A DNA stretch of 64,000 nucleotides from Pararge aegeria (GCF_905163445.1 NC_053196.1:11681501-11745500), one strand, 5' to 3'; shown: positions 12,360 to 23,462, numbered from the stretch's first letter. The notes: generated from the letters alone by a model not told the origin. Program-made: numbers and translations.

Positions 12360-13058
12360 GGTGACAGCCCTATACAGACACAAAAGTTCGGGATGTGCAA
12401 CACACGTGAGTGTGTCATTCAACAAAATTTAACATACGTCAACCTATTTGGTATTTATTTTCCTACTCTTAATATACATTATCAGCCTTATTGAAGACCC
12501 ACTGTTCGGCACATCTCTTTACTCATACATTAATAGAGCTAGAGCTAGACGCATCAACTTGCTCCAATATGCCAAATGGGTTGACGAACATTATTCAATT
12601 AATTATTTTTTTAAGGTAGCAGCCCTAACCGCCTGTTATAGTTTGGGGTGTGCAACACACGTGAGAGTGCTATTCAACCAAAGCAACATACGTCAACCTA
12701 TGATTATACGTGGTTCATATTCTTCAGACTTTTAAAATCCACAGGCAATTAACTCCAACCACCGGGTAAAGGCCTCATAGAAAAGAGATAATTAGAGCAT
12801 TAGCCCACTATACTGCTGCCAAGTTGGTTGAGCGGGTTGATATCATCATACTAATTAATGTCCCACAAGGCTATGCTTTCACTGGAGAGAGGGGATGTAG
12901 AGTTAAGACAATGCTGTCATGTGTGTTGGCGAGCATTAAATATTTCATAAAATTTCAGAGGTGACAGCCCTATTCCCTCATAATGGTTCAGAATGTGCAA
13001 AACACCTGACTGTGTCATTCAAAAAAATTTAACATACGTTAACCTTTTTGTTATTTAT
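12360..13058 (+). repeat. Three diverged direct copies of a ~95-bp unit
   Basis: Copies at 12360-12455, 12616-12706 and 12961-13058 each begin GTGACAGCCCTA or GTAGCAGCCCTA. Each continues with ATGTGCAACACACGTGAG (or a close variant), TCATTCAACAAAATTTAACA and ATACGTCAACCTAT. The starts are 256 and 345 bp apart, so this is a clustered set rather than a strict tandem array. The open frame at 12448-12735 runs across two copies and is not a convincing gene. Confidence 0.7.
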
Positions 13059-13179
13059 TCCAGACGTCCATAAGTAGTTTTCTTGTGACAGAGCTCGTTT
13101 GCGTAAGCAGCATTGTCGCAATGCTGTCTCTGATAATACGCGATGGGTTTGCCACCTGTAAGTTGAAATGTTCTGAAAG

Positions 13180-13292
13180 ACATGTGATGTCCACCAATCC
13201 GCACTTGGCCAGCGTGGTGGATGACTTCACTCCTTCTCATTATGGTAGGAGACCTGTGCTCTGTAGTGGGCCGGTATGGGTTGATGTAAAGA
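13180..13292 (+). mobile_element. SINE C, 3' fragment
   Basis: Reads CACCAATCCGCACTTGGCCAG, GTGGTGGATGACTTCACTCC, TTCTCATTATGGTAGGAGAC and GTGGGCCGGTATGGGTTGATG, the 3' half of the family. The open frames over it are shadows of the repeat. Confidence 0.7.
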
Positions 13293-14114
13293 ATAAAATA
13301 AAAATAAAGTCATAAGCACAGAGGAGCGTTGCTTATCTAAAGATTTCGATCAGGATGAAAATAACAAATATTTTTATCAGTAGAAGTTTATAAGACCAAC
13401 ATATTCAAAAAGGAGGTGGTTTGAATTTTAATAAAATTAAAAAATACTCCATATTCCCTACTAAGCACATTCGGTGAGGTCTTGCCCATGCATAGCTTAG
13501 CACCGCTCGTCGCATTTTAACTTCTGCCAAAAGAGACTGATGAAGAAGGCCGAGGATGTGATCTATATGTAGTACGTTCCCATTTATAAGTCGAACTTTA
13601 GTTGCTTATAAAACAGTTTCTTGTCAGATTACTGATTAAAAGCCGACGTTAAGTGGCTTTGACTTGATACCTAGGAACACGCAATGCCATATTATTTAAA
13701 TCAGTATTGGTATGTATTATTTTTCCCTAAATTAATAAGCTGCGCGAGATCCCAGACTATATAATGCCAAACTATTTACTTCGTCATTTTATGTTTTTTA
13801 CAAAGTTTCCTTATAAGAATCGGTTTACTCATAAAAATACCTACTGAAATACAGGTATTGTTTCGTATGGCAAAGGGATATACAGTTCAGTGGAGACCAA
13901 ACTGCAGCGTTAAGTTTTGCGTCATGCGTGCAACCAATCACGCTACCCGATTTTTGGAGCAAGTCCTGTTATTGGTCGCCCGTTAGAGACGCAGGTGCAG
14001 GTCAGACACTGCAGTGACTTCGCTTTAGCAATTCTATATACTTGTTCTGCATGCATTCATTTTGTTTAGTGTATTGTTTTAGTTATGTTGATTTTGTTTG
14101 TTTATTTTGTTTAG
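13293..14114. other. Non-coding stretch, nothing assigned
   Basis: AT-rich sequence just upstream of the family E copy. No exon or repeat recognised. Confidence 0.45.
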
Positions 14115-14370
14115 TAGTAGTAGAGCTTTTTGTGACAGCGCTCGTCCGGGGAATTCTACCACCATGTTTATATGTACCGCTAGGCAGCATTATTGCAATG
14201 ATGTGTTCCGGTCTGAAAGGCGTGGGTGCCGATGTACCTAATTACAAGCACGTGAGGCTAAAAACCTACGCCTCAGGTTGATGGACACAGGGCGGCATGC
14301 CCTTCGAACTGTTGATCTGTTTATAGGCGATGGTTTTCCACGCAATTGTAACTATAAAAAAAAAACCTCC
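14115..14370 (+). repeat. Dispersed repeat family E, copy 2 (uninterrupted)
   Basis: TAGTAGTAGAGCTTTTTGTG, GCGCTCGTCCGGGGAA, CTACCACCATGTTTATAT, TGTTCCGGTCTGAAAGGCGT, CTACGCCTCAGGTTGATGG and ATAGGCGATGGTTTTCCA occur in order. It shows the site CACGTGAGGC without the MITE that splits copy 1. It ends about 95 bp before the RUNX exon. Confidence 0.7.
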
Positions 14371-14464
14371 ATTTATCTACTTCGGCTACCGGTCTTGATT
14401 TTGTGTCACTATTATGAGGCACTAATGTTTTCGCCACAATAATTAATTTAATTATTTGTTCCAG

Positions 14465-14578
14465 GGAAGAGTTTCTCGTTAACCATCACGATATCAACCT
14501 CACCACCTCAAGTAGCGACCTACCAAAAAGCCATCAAGGTTACTGTGGACGGACCACGGGAACCACGCTCTAAAACTA
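14465..14578 (+). CDS. RUNX transcription factor, exon with the C-terminal part of the Runt domain (partial gene)
   Basis: A strong acceptor (ATTATTTGTTCCAG) precedes the exon, and the donor is A|GTAAGC. The 114 nt start in codon position 2 and end in position 1. They encode (G)KSFSLTITISTSPPQVATY, then QKAIKVTVDGPREPRSKT. This is the final block of the Runt domain, which binds TGYGGT DNA in the nucleus together with CBF-beta (Brother/Big brother in flies). The Lys, Thr, Val, Asp and the two Arg of KVTVDGPREPR, known as DNA-contact residues in human RUNX1, are all present. As I recall it, human RUNX1 also has a phase-1 intron in the Gly codon just before KSF, so this intron position looks ancestral. 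Insects carry several RUNX genes (runt, lozenge, RunxA, RunxB); I cannot say which this is. The start codon and the rest of the domain are not in view. Confidence 0.95.
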
Positions 14579-14984
14579 GTAAGCAGCTTTACAACTTTTT
14601 AATACTGAGCTTAATGAGCAGAACAGAAAAGAGTTTCAAGCCATTGATAAAAAAGTACTTGTTATGCATACTACATTCAACTCTATGACATTAAAATAAG
14701 ATTGACATTTAAACAAATAAAGGGGGCATAACGTTCGTTCATTACGTGACGATTGGTACCAGTTCCTAAGTTACAAAAATTAACACGTAGATATTCTAAA
14801 ACAGTTTATCTTTATAGAAATAACCGAAACTTTTTTATGCTAATTTTATTTCGGACTTTATAGTAACAACAATGTGAACCCTATCGTTCCTAGATCATCA
14901 TTCTCCTTCAAGTCACGTAGTATCATGGCTACGTCAAGGCTCATGGTATAGCAGGGTGGCAAAAATTTTCCTTTTTGCACAATT

Positions 14985-15560
14985 GTAGCAAATTAAAATA
15001 AGTTGGTTTCCATTCCACTAACAAATTTAGAAACCGTATGCTGGCTGATGGGCAAAGCAGTTAAAATACCTGACAAAAGTTCCCAACACACTACCTCATT
15101 ACTGTCATGCATTACGCCAGCTTAGGATAGTTAGCTTCCATTACACTGACACAATCATAAACCGTATATTAGCGATCCTTGGCAAAGCAGTTAACACTAA
15201 CCTAACCCACTGCTATGACAGATAGCCCTTCAAAATTAACTCTTCCATAATGTTCATCCCACACAGCCTCAAGAGTCGTATCACTGTTGGCATAGGTACC
15301 ATGATATTTTCCTACGCCAATTTACAAAAGACTACCCGTTACGTTTATCCCGGTTTTTTAATTATTATGGGAACTGATTGTTGTCCTGATATGAAAATGT
15401 TACTCATGGAATTGAAATGTGGGAATGTTGGCAAAAAAGTTAAATTCATGACACACGTCCTCAACGAGTTTGCTCAACGAACTTCCATCCTATTGGTATA
15501 CTCAAAAACCGTATGCGGGAACGTTGGCAAATTAGTCAAAATAAATCTAACATAATATTG
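14985..15560 (+). repeat. Degenerate repeated motif cluster
   Basis: The motif AAACCGTATGCTGG...GGCAAAGCAGTTAAAAT at about 15030 recurs at about 15160 (AAACCGTATATTAGCG..TTGGCAAAGCAGTTAACA) and 15515 (AAACCGTATGCGGG..GTTGGCAAATTAGTCAAAAT). A shorter version is at 15418. These look like remnants of an old tandem or clustered duplication. The open frame at 15250-15555 runs through the last copies and is not supported as a gene. Confidence 0.5.
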
Positions 15561-16094
15561 CTGTGACTTCTCTATATAACTCTCCGATAAAGTAAGAAAA
15601 CAAATTCTTAAACAAATTGATGACAAGATTGCTTGAAAACAGCCACTTAAATCACAACAACACTTAAATCTCTCACAAGTTAGAATTATGAATGTTAAAT
15701 TGTAAATTGTTGATGTTAAAAAACTGCTGAGTTACTTGCTGGCTTCTTCTCGGTGGCCTTTTGTACGGAATTGAGAACTTTTAAAAGTGCTTCTAGAGTA
15801 AGTTTTTTAAAACTTTACTGATTAAAGAGCCGTACCCAACGTATATTCTACTTCTAACTCAGAAGAAGAACCGGAGCAATCGACTTATGCTTTTCTTGCC
15901 AGTGGCATCAAACGTCGATGTAGGGACTGTAAAATGCACTGCGAATCTTATGTCAATCTGCAACCAACTTATTGTGTGTTCAGTCACATCAATACGTCAA
16001 CAAAGCGCAAACATATTTTTCATTAAAACCACACTACTAACAGCATTAGCAACTTTCGCTGTCGATACATTATGGGAATTTTATGTTAAACTAA

Positions 16095-16330
16095 ATAAAA
16101 CAAATTGATTGGCCATGTCATTGCCCGGGGTGAAATTTTGTTATTATTCGCCGCCTGTAACAAAAACCGCACGAGAGGCGATGCAAACAATTAAAATATA
16201 TTATGGCCGGTTCTATTATTATCAATATAATTTTCATACACGTTATACCTACCTACGTTTGTGGCCGCACTACTCGTATCTGCCCGATAACAGTTTTCTT
16301 CCCACGGGACCTGGGAGCGATAGCGAAGGA
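16095..16330. other. GC-richer unique block in RUNX intron
   Basis: It includes TGCCCGGGGTGAAATTTTG, CCGCCTGTAAC, TTTGTGGCCGCACTAC and CCCACGGGACCTGGGAGCG, well above local GC content, and matches no repeat family here. One RACCRCA match lies at 16165-16171. It is open in a + frame (16109-16393) with no domain. Either chance or a conserved regulatory block. Confidence 0.2.
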
Positions 16331-16570
16331 CGTTCGGTGACAGTAATAATAGCGACATTGATTTTTATTTCTGGTCACATTTATCACAGTTAGCCTAGCG
16401 ACCTGTTTGCGTATTTTTTGCTGATAACATTTTTTGAGCTTGACCGCGATCATTTCAGGAACACTTACCGAAATCCAGAGTTAACGAAAATCAATATCTT
16501 TATCATTTTCATTATGATTAATTCATAAATACACTTTTATTGTAGACAACAGATAAAACAAAAAAAAAAT

Positions 16571-16629
16571 GCGAATACAAAAAAGTATAAGATAAAGGTA
16601 CGTCTATCTTATCCCTTTTTTGTATTTGC
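16571..16629. repeat. Imperfect hairpin, ~24-bp arms, 10-nt loop
   Basis: The left arm GCGAATACAAAAAAGTATAA (extending to 16594) pairs with 16605-16629 with a G/A mismatch and a small bulge. The loop is AAGGTACGTC. The shape resembles a short pre-miRNA or a foldback element, but there is no evidence of transcription beyond lying in an intron. Confidence 0.5.
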
Positions 16630-18239
16630 ACTTACTATTTTAAATTATTATTATACTCCGCAAACGAATCTTCCAAAGGTCTCTAATGCGATTATTATCA
16701 TATTATGTTAGTTTAAGAGCCCACTCGGATAGCTAAAGGTGGTTGGGCAATGCCTATATCCTAACTGCGCGCTGGCACGAGGAATTTCTAAGCAGGACTT
16801 CGTGATCCATAGAGGACCATTTAGGACCAACAAGGCAGTAATTTTACATAGCCTTACTCAAATAGACATATGTTAGTGACATCTCCATAATACATTTTAA
16901 AATAAACGTTACGCAAGTTTACAAATTTACTATAAAGTTCTTTGGATGGCGTGTATAAACGGACTGACATAGATTTGGGCTGTATACTGTATTACACAAA
17001 GTTTTGCGATTTAAATGTAATAGATAATTGTAGATATAAACAGAGATAGAGTATATGCCTCCAATAAATCTGATAAGTATGGATGCTAAACTAATATTAT
17101 AAACGGGTTCGCCAATAACTGAAGTAGCTCGAAACTTAAATTCAAAAGCATTTATCCTGTACCATGGTACAAAAATCGAATTCAAAGGCTAATTACATTT
17201 TCAATGTACCTCCTGCTATCTATAGTGTTATGAAATATAATAAAAAAAACATTAATAAGCGTCATAATACTTGTCTTCCTTTTCCATGAAAGACACGCGA
17301 AAGTTAAGACTAAGGTGTCTTGTAAAGCTTCATACACATCTACACCCGAGCGGTTAACAATAATAAGAATTCCTAAATACTAGTAATAGATTTCTTAATA
17401 GTACGGCACCCTTAGTACAAGATTGATGGTTTTCGAGTATCGAAACTCTATGTGAAATGGATATTTCCGTTCTTTTTCTATAATCCATTTTAAAAGACTG
17501 GCAATAGATGTAAAGACCAAGTGGGGATTTAAAAAAGTACACTAGGTCTGTAATATTCTGAAGACATAATATTTTGATACCTATTCGAAAAACATCGAGG
17601 TTTGCACGATATTTTATCGCGTTCTTTGATGAACTTACTCAATATTATACTTAAAAGTACGGGCCATCGAACCAATGTTGCCTGATCGGTTTTCTACACG
17701 ATACATTTTAGAGAATGCGCTCAAAAACTATTTAATCGCACCTGACCTTTTCTATCTAAACGAAAGGTGTCGTAAAGATCATACGTAGTTCTTATCACAT
17801 GGACACGCTTTGCTTTCTTACGGATTAGGTTAAGCAATCTGTGTACGGTTACAGGTTTGTCAAACACAAAAAACATAAGAACAGAAATTTTCTAGACTAT
17901 ATACAAGCTAAGTAAACGTTTAGCCAAACTAGCACATTGATGCAATCCCTCACACTTTTCGCCTCAACTCCTATGATCAATGTTATAGCACAGATGTGTC
18001 CGACGCCTAAAAGGAGTCCTATCGAAATTGGCTGCCGGGTGAAAAGCACGTTACGCCATATGGGACGGCGGCCCGGCGGCAAACAATGGCGGAATTATAC
18101 CAATAATAAGTTGCACTCACGCAACGCAACTGCTACTGCACCGGGATCACCTTTGTGCCGACAGACTAAAAAGACAACTTAAGAAAATAGTATACGTTTT
18201 ATCCTCTACCATTGTAAATGAAAAACCTCTCAATACTCG

Positions 18240-18450
18240 TAATGGTAGTAGAGCTTTTTTTGACGGAGCTCATCCGGGAAAATACCACCGCCATGGTTAT
18301 TTTTGCCGCTAAGCAGCTTTTTGTGTTCCGGTCGGAAGGACGTGGCTCTTGAAAACAAATACTACTAGAGCTTTTTTTAGTTTTCCAACTTCATCATCAC
18401 ATAGACCGTCTACTTGGTCCGTCAATTATAACCATAAAAAAGCTTAAACA
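18240..18450 (+). repeat. Dispersed repeat family E, copy 3 (truncated)
   Basis: AATGGTAGTAGAGCTTTTTT, GACGGAGCTCATCCGGG, TACCACCGCCATGGTTATTT, GCCGCTAAGCAGC and GTTCCGGTCGGAAGGACGTG match the family. The middle is replaced by a repeated TACTAGAGCTTTTTTT, and the tail ends near TTGGTCCGTCAATTATAACC. Confidence 0.6.
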
Positions 18451-20720
18451 TGCCTTCTGTTATGTCAACGTGTGAATCGAACGCATTGCCGCTGATCGGA
18501 TCGGTTTAATGTTCACAAACAATTGAATACTTCAAACGTTTAAGAGCTATCCCCAATCTTGGAAGTTCTTGATGAAGACTAGCTGTGCCCCTGCACATGT
18601 TTCGGCTTGGCCATTTAAAAAACCGGCTATATGAAGTTTTACTTGCACAAAAAGGGTTAACAATAAAGTTTTAACATTATTAAGATCGAGTAAAACACTA
18701 CAAAATAAAACATATTTCTTGCGGTTAAAGCTGCAGAATAATTACATATTCTCTGTAAATTTCAACTCTGTATCTTCATAAGATACTTCTAGAAAGAGGG
18801 AGATAATTGAGTGGATAAGTAGAATCTTGTAGGTTCTTCCACAGGACAGAACCCTAAAGGTGGCACAGAGGGCAAGCAAAGTTCTTGAGCGGACAGAAAT
18901 TCCGAAAAAAAATGACGATGAGTCTACTCATTACTTCAACGGTAGTCTGTTATTGATGTAACTACACGCGATCAAGACTTTATACAATAATTGTCTGGAA
19001 AATCAGTGGATATGCTTTCCTAAAATAAATTGGGTACGCCCTTGCCTAGGATGCAATATTTAAAGTCTAGTTTAACAAAAACACAGTAATGATATTTTTT
19101 AAAAAGCTGATATTTTTCAAACATCACACACAACAACAGTATCTCAAAGCCGCAACAAATATAAAACCAAACGTAAGAGTACTTAGCTATGTTAACATTA
19201 TCAACACATAAAAGAAAAATACACATAAAATATACATGCACCATTATTTTTACCATAATACACAAACAAAATCAACCCTTGCAGACTAATCATCGCTTAA
19301 ATAAACAGCAAAGCTAAAATCCTGCTTACATCGCGATATCCAAAAACAAAGAGTTGAGCACAAAAGAGGTACTTAGCGTATAAGCCCCAAAGTCTGCAGG
19401 ACAAGAAAGGAAGATCTCGTGCACAATGGACTTAAAAGTTTGAGTTAATAGACTTAATTTGTAGGTCCAATGTAAGCGGCTTCGTAGTGACCCTCTTTAA
19501 TTGTGATGTGCCTTTGTCTAGTCCATATTTCGAGTATCGATAGTATTAGAATTTATGTAGTAGATTCGTGAATATGAATAAAACTAGTTGCGCCCGCGGT
19601 TTTACCCGTGGTGACTAAGTCGTTTAATTGCTTAGCTAGGACGTGAAAGTAGGACTATATTTGATGTAAAATTATGATATTTTTCTAGGACCTAATGTAG
19701 CCTGTTTCTTCCGTCCCTCAACTAACTCTGTGCCAAAACGAAGTTGATTAATTGCTTAGTTAAGGCGTGAAGTAAGGCAAAACAAACAAACACCAATATT
19801 GTGTTTGTTAATATTATTATGTATTAGTTTTGATTTTACACGTACATTTGTAGCATTCGCTTGAAATTGTTCATTGCTGAAATTATAGAAAACAGGAAAA
19901 TGTAAGAATTTACATATAAAACAGTTTTATTATATGTATGGATTAATTAAGGAAAGCGCAAACGAGGAAAAAAGAAATAGGGATAAATCGTACAAAATGT
20001 AGCAACTTTGTTGAAAGATAGTGTTCCAAGGCAGCCGATGTGACTAACCTAGTTATTGAAGTATGAAAAATATGTTCGTAACATTAAATCTAGGTATATT
20101 AGTTAGAGCTTTATCTCTACGGATGAACTTCTGATTTTACTTAGGATGATAAGTTTTGGTAGATTTGTTATTTTTGTTGCTAAATACAATGAACTGTTTC
20201 TACCTAAATGATTAAAAAACATTGGCACATCCTAACAAATTTTGGAATATCAAATTTAAAAACATAAATATAATCCTAAAATATCGATTACAACAATGCA
20301 CATCACTAATTCACTAATAATTAACTCCCTGCATTTGTTTGCTTCGATTTCCCAACATAATTGCGGTATATATTTCATAGCATTGTATAAACTCATAAAC
20401 TAATTATGTGCACTTTTTTTTAAACTGCGGGATCAATATAATTGCGTCGGTGCCTTTTCGAATAGAGGCGCTAGCGATTTCGGCATGCAACCTGTCATTT
20501 CTGTGTCGAAAAAAAACTCTTTTGTCCCTAATAAGGTGACTGACACATGGCTATTTATTATAAACTCAGGAAATGCAATTATGAAGGATTTTTTTACTCG
20601 GAAGTTAAAATCAATTATGTGCTTTGATCAGGCAAACAGTATGGGGTATTGAGGATAATGTTAGGTATACCTAAAGCAAATGAAAACTAGCACGCAGTAT
20701 TATTTGAACTTATTGCTGTT

Positions 20721-20977
20721 AATAAATAAATATACTACGACCATACACACATCGCCATCTAGCCCCAAAGTAAGCGTAGCTTGTGTTATGGGTATCAAGA
20801 TGACTTATGAATGTTTTATGAATAATATACGAGTACATAAATTCTTATAATATACAGATATACACACAGACATTGAAGAACATTAATATTCGTCACGAAA
20901 ACATTTGGGATTCGAACACACGGCCAAAAAAGCAGCTGCAAAGCAGTCGGTGTCCACTGCGCCAGTGGGCCGTCAAA
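20721..20977 (-). mobile_element. SINE A copy
   Basis: The tail AATAAATAAATATACTACGA is on the left, and the body has CATCTAGCCCCAAAGTAAGC. The head on the right ends CACTGCGCCAGTGGGCCGTC. The B-box region is diverged. Confidence 0.8.
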
Positions 20978-21100
20978 AATGTTTTGTTGGTATTCAAGTT
21001 AATAAAAGTGACAACAGCGTTACGCTGAACTACTAACAAGCTATGATTTTTAAAGCTGGAATCAATGCAATTACAATTGATATTTGAAGACAGAATGACG

Positions 21101-21430
21101 AATTTTTATTCTTCTACAGGACTTTTGACTGCAATCTCAACTGGTGGTAAGTGATGAAGCAGTCTAAAATGGTAGCGGGCCAACCTGTTAGTTAGGGAGT
21201 ATGGTAGTCATACCCCCTAATCGGTTTCTACACGGCATCGCAACGGAACACTAAATCGCTTCGATCGTCTTTGTCCGTAGGGTGGTTGGTAACTAGCCAC
21301 GGCCAAACCCAGACCAGACCAGAGAAAATTCAGAAATAATAAATTCCAAAATGCCTCTGCTGGGAATCAAACCCGGGACCTCCTACTTAAATTCACAGCG
21401 CTCACCGTTGCGCCAGAGAGGTCGTCAAAA
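21101..21430 (-). mobile_element. SINE B copy 56 bp upstream of a RUNX exon
   Basis: From the left: a GACTGCAATCTCAACTGGTG tail end, GGTAGCGGGCCAACCTGTTA, ACCCCCTAATCGGTTTCTAC, a body with CAGACCAGACCAGAG, and the tRNA-like head (GGAATCAAACCCGGGACC; GTTGCGCCAGAGAGGTCGTC). It is one of the best-preserved SINE B copies. Its head ends at 21430 and the exon begins at 21486, so the branch point and pyrimidine tract lie in the ~55 bp between. Confidence 0.85.
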
Positions 21431-21485
21431 GTTTGTCGCCATAGGCTATTGATGATGATTTATTTAATTTTGTCGTATTTTCCAG

Positions 21486-21701
21486 GTACAAATACCTCAC
21501 CCCACCAAATCAGAGCGATAGGCTTCCAGCGGTCGTTCATCCCAAGCTCCTCCATGGCACTGAGGGAGATGGAGTACAAGTCCTCGTCACGAAGTCTACG
21601 CTCCCTCTCCCACGAGGAACGAGAGTACAAGACTAACGCCAACTTGTCGAATGAAGGTATGCTCGTGATTTCATCAGTCAAACCCATTGAAACTTATGAA
21701 G
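21486..21701 (+). CDS. RUNX transcription factor, linker exon downstream of the Runt domain
   Basis: The acceptor is TCGTATTTTCCAG. The best donor is GAAG|GTAAGT. Joining the A from the previous exon to GT gives Ser, and the frame continues TNTSPHQIRAIGFQRSFIPS, then SSMALREMEYKSSSRSLRSL, and later KPIETYE. The 216 nt start and end in phase 1. The segment after the Runt domain of RUNX proteins is poorly conserved, so assignment rests on frame continuity, splice sites and the RAIG-type motif that I associate with insect RUNX linkers. Serine and charged residues dominate, and no catalytic or zinc-binding motif is visible. A second donor lies inside the exon at 21656/21657. The - strand is also open here by chance. 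Confidence 0.85.
21653..21662 (+). promoter_or_regulatory. Possible alternative 5' splice donor inside the RUNX linker exon
   Basis: The sequence GAAG|GTATGC at 21656/21657 closely resembles the main donor GAAG|GTAAGT at 21701/21702. The two are 45 nt apart and both in phase 1, so use of the upstream one would remove exactly 15 residues (GMLVISSVKPIETYE) and keep the frame. The downstream site fits the consensus better. Use is inferred, not shown. Confidence 0.4.
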
Positions 21702-22853
21702 GTAAGTTCGGTTTATATTTTTATTAAGACGTGCCGTCAGAATACTTTGTTATCAGATCAATTGACTCCATCTTGTCCCGCGGGTGTCGTAGCTTCGTAA
21801 GGAAAATATAGGAGCAAGCCAACAGCGTCATCTGTGCCTCTACTACCATCTATTGATATCATTAACCTGAATGCCCAGCATGGTTGGAATTCATTTTGAG
21901 TACCGCAGATAAATGTTATAGTCTATTCATAAATCAAAATTAAGCAACATATAATAAAACTTTGGTTATATAATACGTCCTTTATAACATTGTAACATAA
22001 TTTAACAAGGCTGTGCACATTATAACAACTGTGCATTATAACAATGTCCATGCCCACGATTTTAAGTTCTGCAGTCGGAACTATCAATAACAGGATAAAT
22101 TGTATTAAAATATTGTAACGTCCACACTATTGAAACATTTTGTTGCATAGCATGGACTCACCTTAATACAAATCCACGATTGGTTTGCTTCACTTGTTAG
22201 ATTTGGATAACATTATTCAAATAACTAAATAACATCAACAAATCATCACACTAAATAACATAACGACAAAGTCGCACAACAAGAGTTTAATATTGAATTT
22301 TGGTACTGAGCCCATAAACATTCACAGCCGTTTTTAACTGCAGTAGTAAGCTTTTAGTTTTTGTACCTATTCTAACTTGTACGTGTTACCCTAGACTCAA
22401 GCCTGGCTGGAATAACTAATTTCTGAAGTAATTACGTTTTAAATAACTGCGAGTGTCCCGACCCGCTAAATGTATTAACATCAGCGCTTATTGCGCTCAA
22501 AATCACAGCCCTAACTGACTGGCTTATTTGCCGAGCGACGAGCTCTAGAGCGAATATCAAATCTATTAGAGGTGGCTGTGTGCTATTTGCAAACTCTCCT
22601 TTTTGCGACCAGAATTTTAAAACTGAAAATTACTGTAGGCGATATGATGAGGCTTTTGCTTCTAAAATAATAAAGTAAGGAGTTGTACAGGCAAAGTTAT
22701 CAGGAATGATGAGACATAATAGAACGGGGATCTGAGAGAGTTTTACTATCAACGATAAAAAAGCTAAAACAAAACTAGTTCACATCACAGATATCATTAC
22801 ATAGCAAGGAATAGAATCAAGATTAATTCTGCTGTCCCGCTAAAAGACAGAAA

Positions 22854-23092
22854 TTAATAAATATACTACGACAATACACACATCGTCATCTAGCCCTCAA
22901 AAAAGCGTAAATTTTGTTATGGGTACCAAGAGGACTACTTATAGTAAATACTTACGCATACATAAGAGAATACTTATTATATACAAATGAACACCCAGAC
23001 ACAGAATAAAATTCATGTTCATCACACAAAACGTTTTGCAGTTATGTGAACCGAACCCGCAGCCGAACTCTGAAAGCATGGCAGGCCGTCAA
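22854..23092 (-). mobile_element. SINE A copy, degenerate
   Basis: AATAAATATACTACGACAAT tail, CATCGTCATCTAGCCC, TTGTTATGGGTACCAAGAGG, and a head remnant CCGAACCCGCAGCC...GCAGGCCGTC. The GTCGCTGCCCACTGCGCC part of the head is deleted. Confidence 0.75.
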
Positions 23093-23324
23093 TAAAATAA
23101 ATTATATGTTTTTTTTACTTCATTTTACTACCGCAAATTTGTACAATTACGTTATAGTAATAATTCCAAATCTCTATTCTTTATAAAATAAATTCACCCA
23201 ATAACACATACATAATAAAATCTATTTATTAAAAACTGTTAAAAAAATAAATGGAACTACGAAAATATAATTTAAAAAAAAAAGCAAAAGAAAAAAATTT
23301 AAATGTGTCATATCTATATATTCC

Positions 23325-23462
23325 CGCCTCTGCCCTGCAGCGTTTACAAGGCAATCCCAACAGCAGCTTTCATCAGCACGCGGCGATTGCGCGCGCGCAC
23401 CTAATGACGCCCATTACGCACATTATTAGCCTCCTCGGTCCCACTACTCGGCTCATGTCAAC
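23325..23462. other. GC-rich unique block in RUNX intron
   Basis: Contains CCTCTGCCCTGCAGCG, CACGCGGCGATTGCGCGCGC and several TAAT/ATTA cores (CTAATGACGCCCATTACGCA, ATTATTAG). It lies in otherwise AT-rich DNA and matches no repeat family here. Candidate regulatory module by composition only. Confidence 0.2.

Larger units (their letters stand above)
1..14464. other. Upstream part of the RUNX locus: intron or 5' flank without a recognisable exon
   Basis: This stretch lies 5' of the first Runt-domain exon seen. That exon starts in phase 1 inside the domain, so at least one upstream exon must exist, carrying the N-terminal two thirds of the Runt domain. I looked for it in this stretch and did not find it, so the region is probably intron. 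It holds SINEs, an RTE-type LINE remnant, two MITE-like elements and a three-copy repeat, listed separately. A short exon could have been missed by eye. Confidence 0.6.
14579..21485 (+). other. RUNX intron between the Runt-domain exon and the linker exon, about 6.9 kb
   Basis: Bounded by donor GTAAGC and acceptor TTTTCCAG. It holds degenerate internal repeats (14985-15560), a hairpin (16571-16629), family E (18240-18450), SINE A (20721-20977) and SINE B (21101-21430). 16630-18239 and 18451-20720 are AT-rich with nothing assigned, apart from a GC-richer patch at 18000-18110 that is open on both strands without a recognisable domain. Confidence 0.85.

Noticed and set aside
12448..12735. 95-aa open frame
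   Set aside because: It runs across copies of a non-coding repeat. The apparent membrane-like start comes from AT-rich sequence.
1..14464. Upstream Runt-domain exon (with the FxxLRFVGRSGRG-type block)
   Set aside because: Searched by eye on the + strand and in the available open frames; no such block was found. It is likely outside the window, although a short exon could have been missed.
15250..15555. 101-aa open frame
   Set aside because: It lies in a degenerate repeat cluster. No domain, no splice-supported context.
17897..18182. Overlapping open frames on both strands in a GC-richer patch
   Set aside because: Neither translation shows a recognisable motif. Overlap on both strands points to composition rather than coding.
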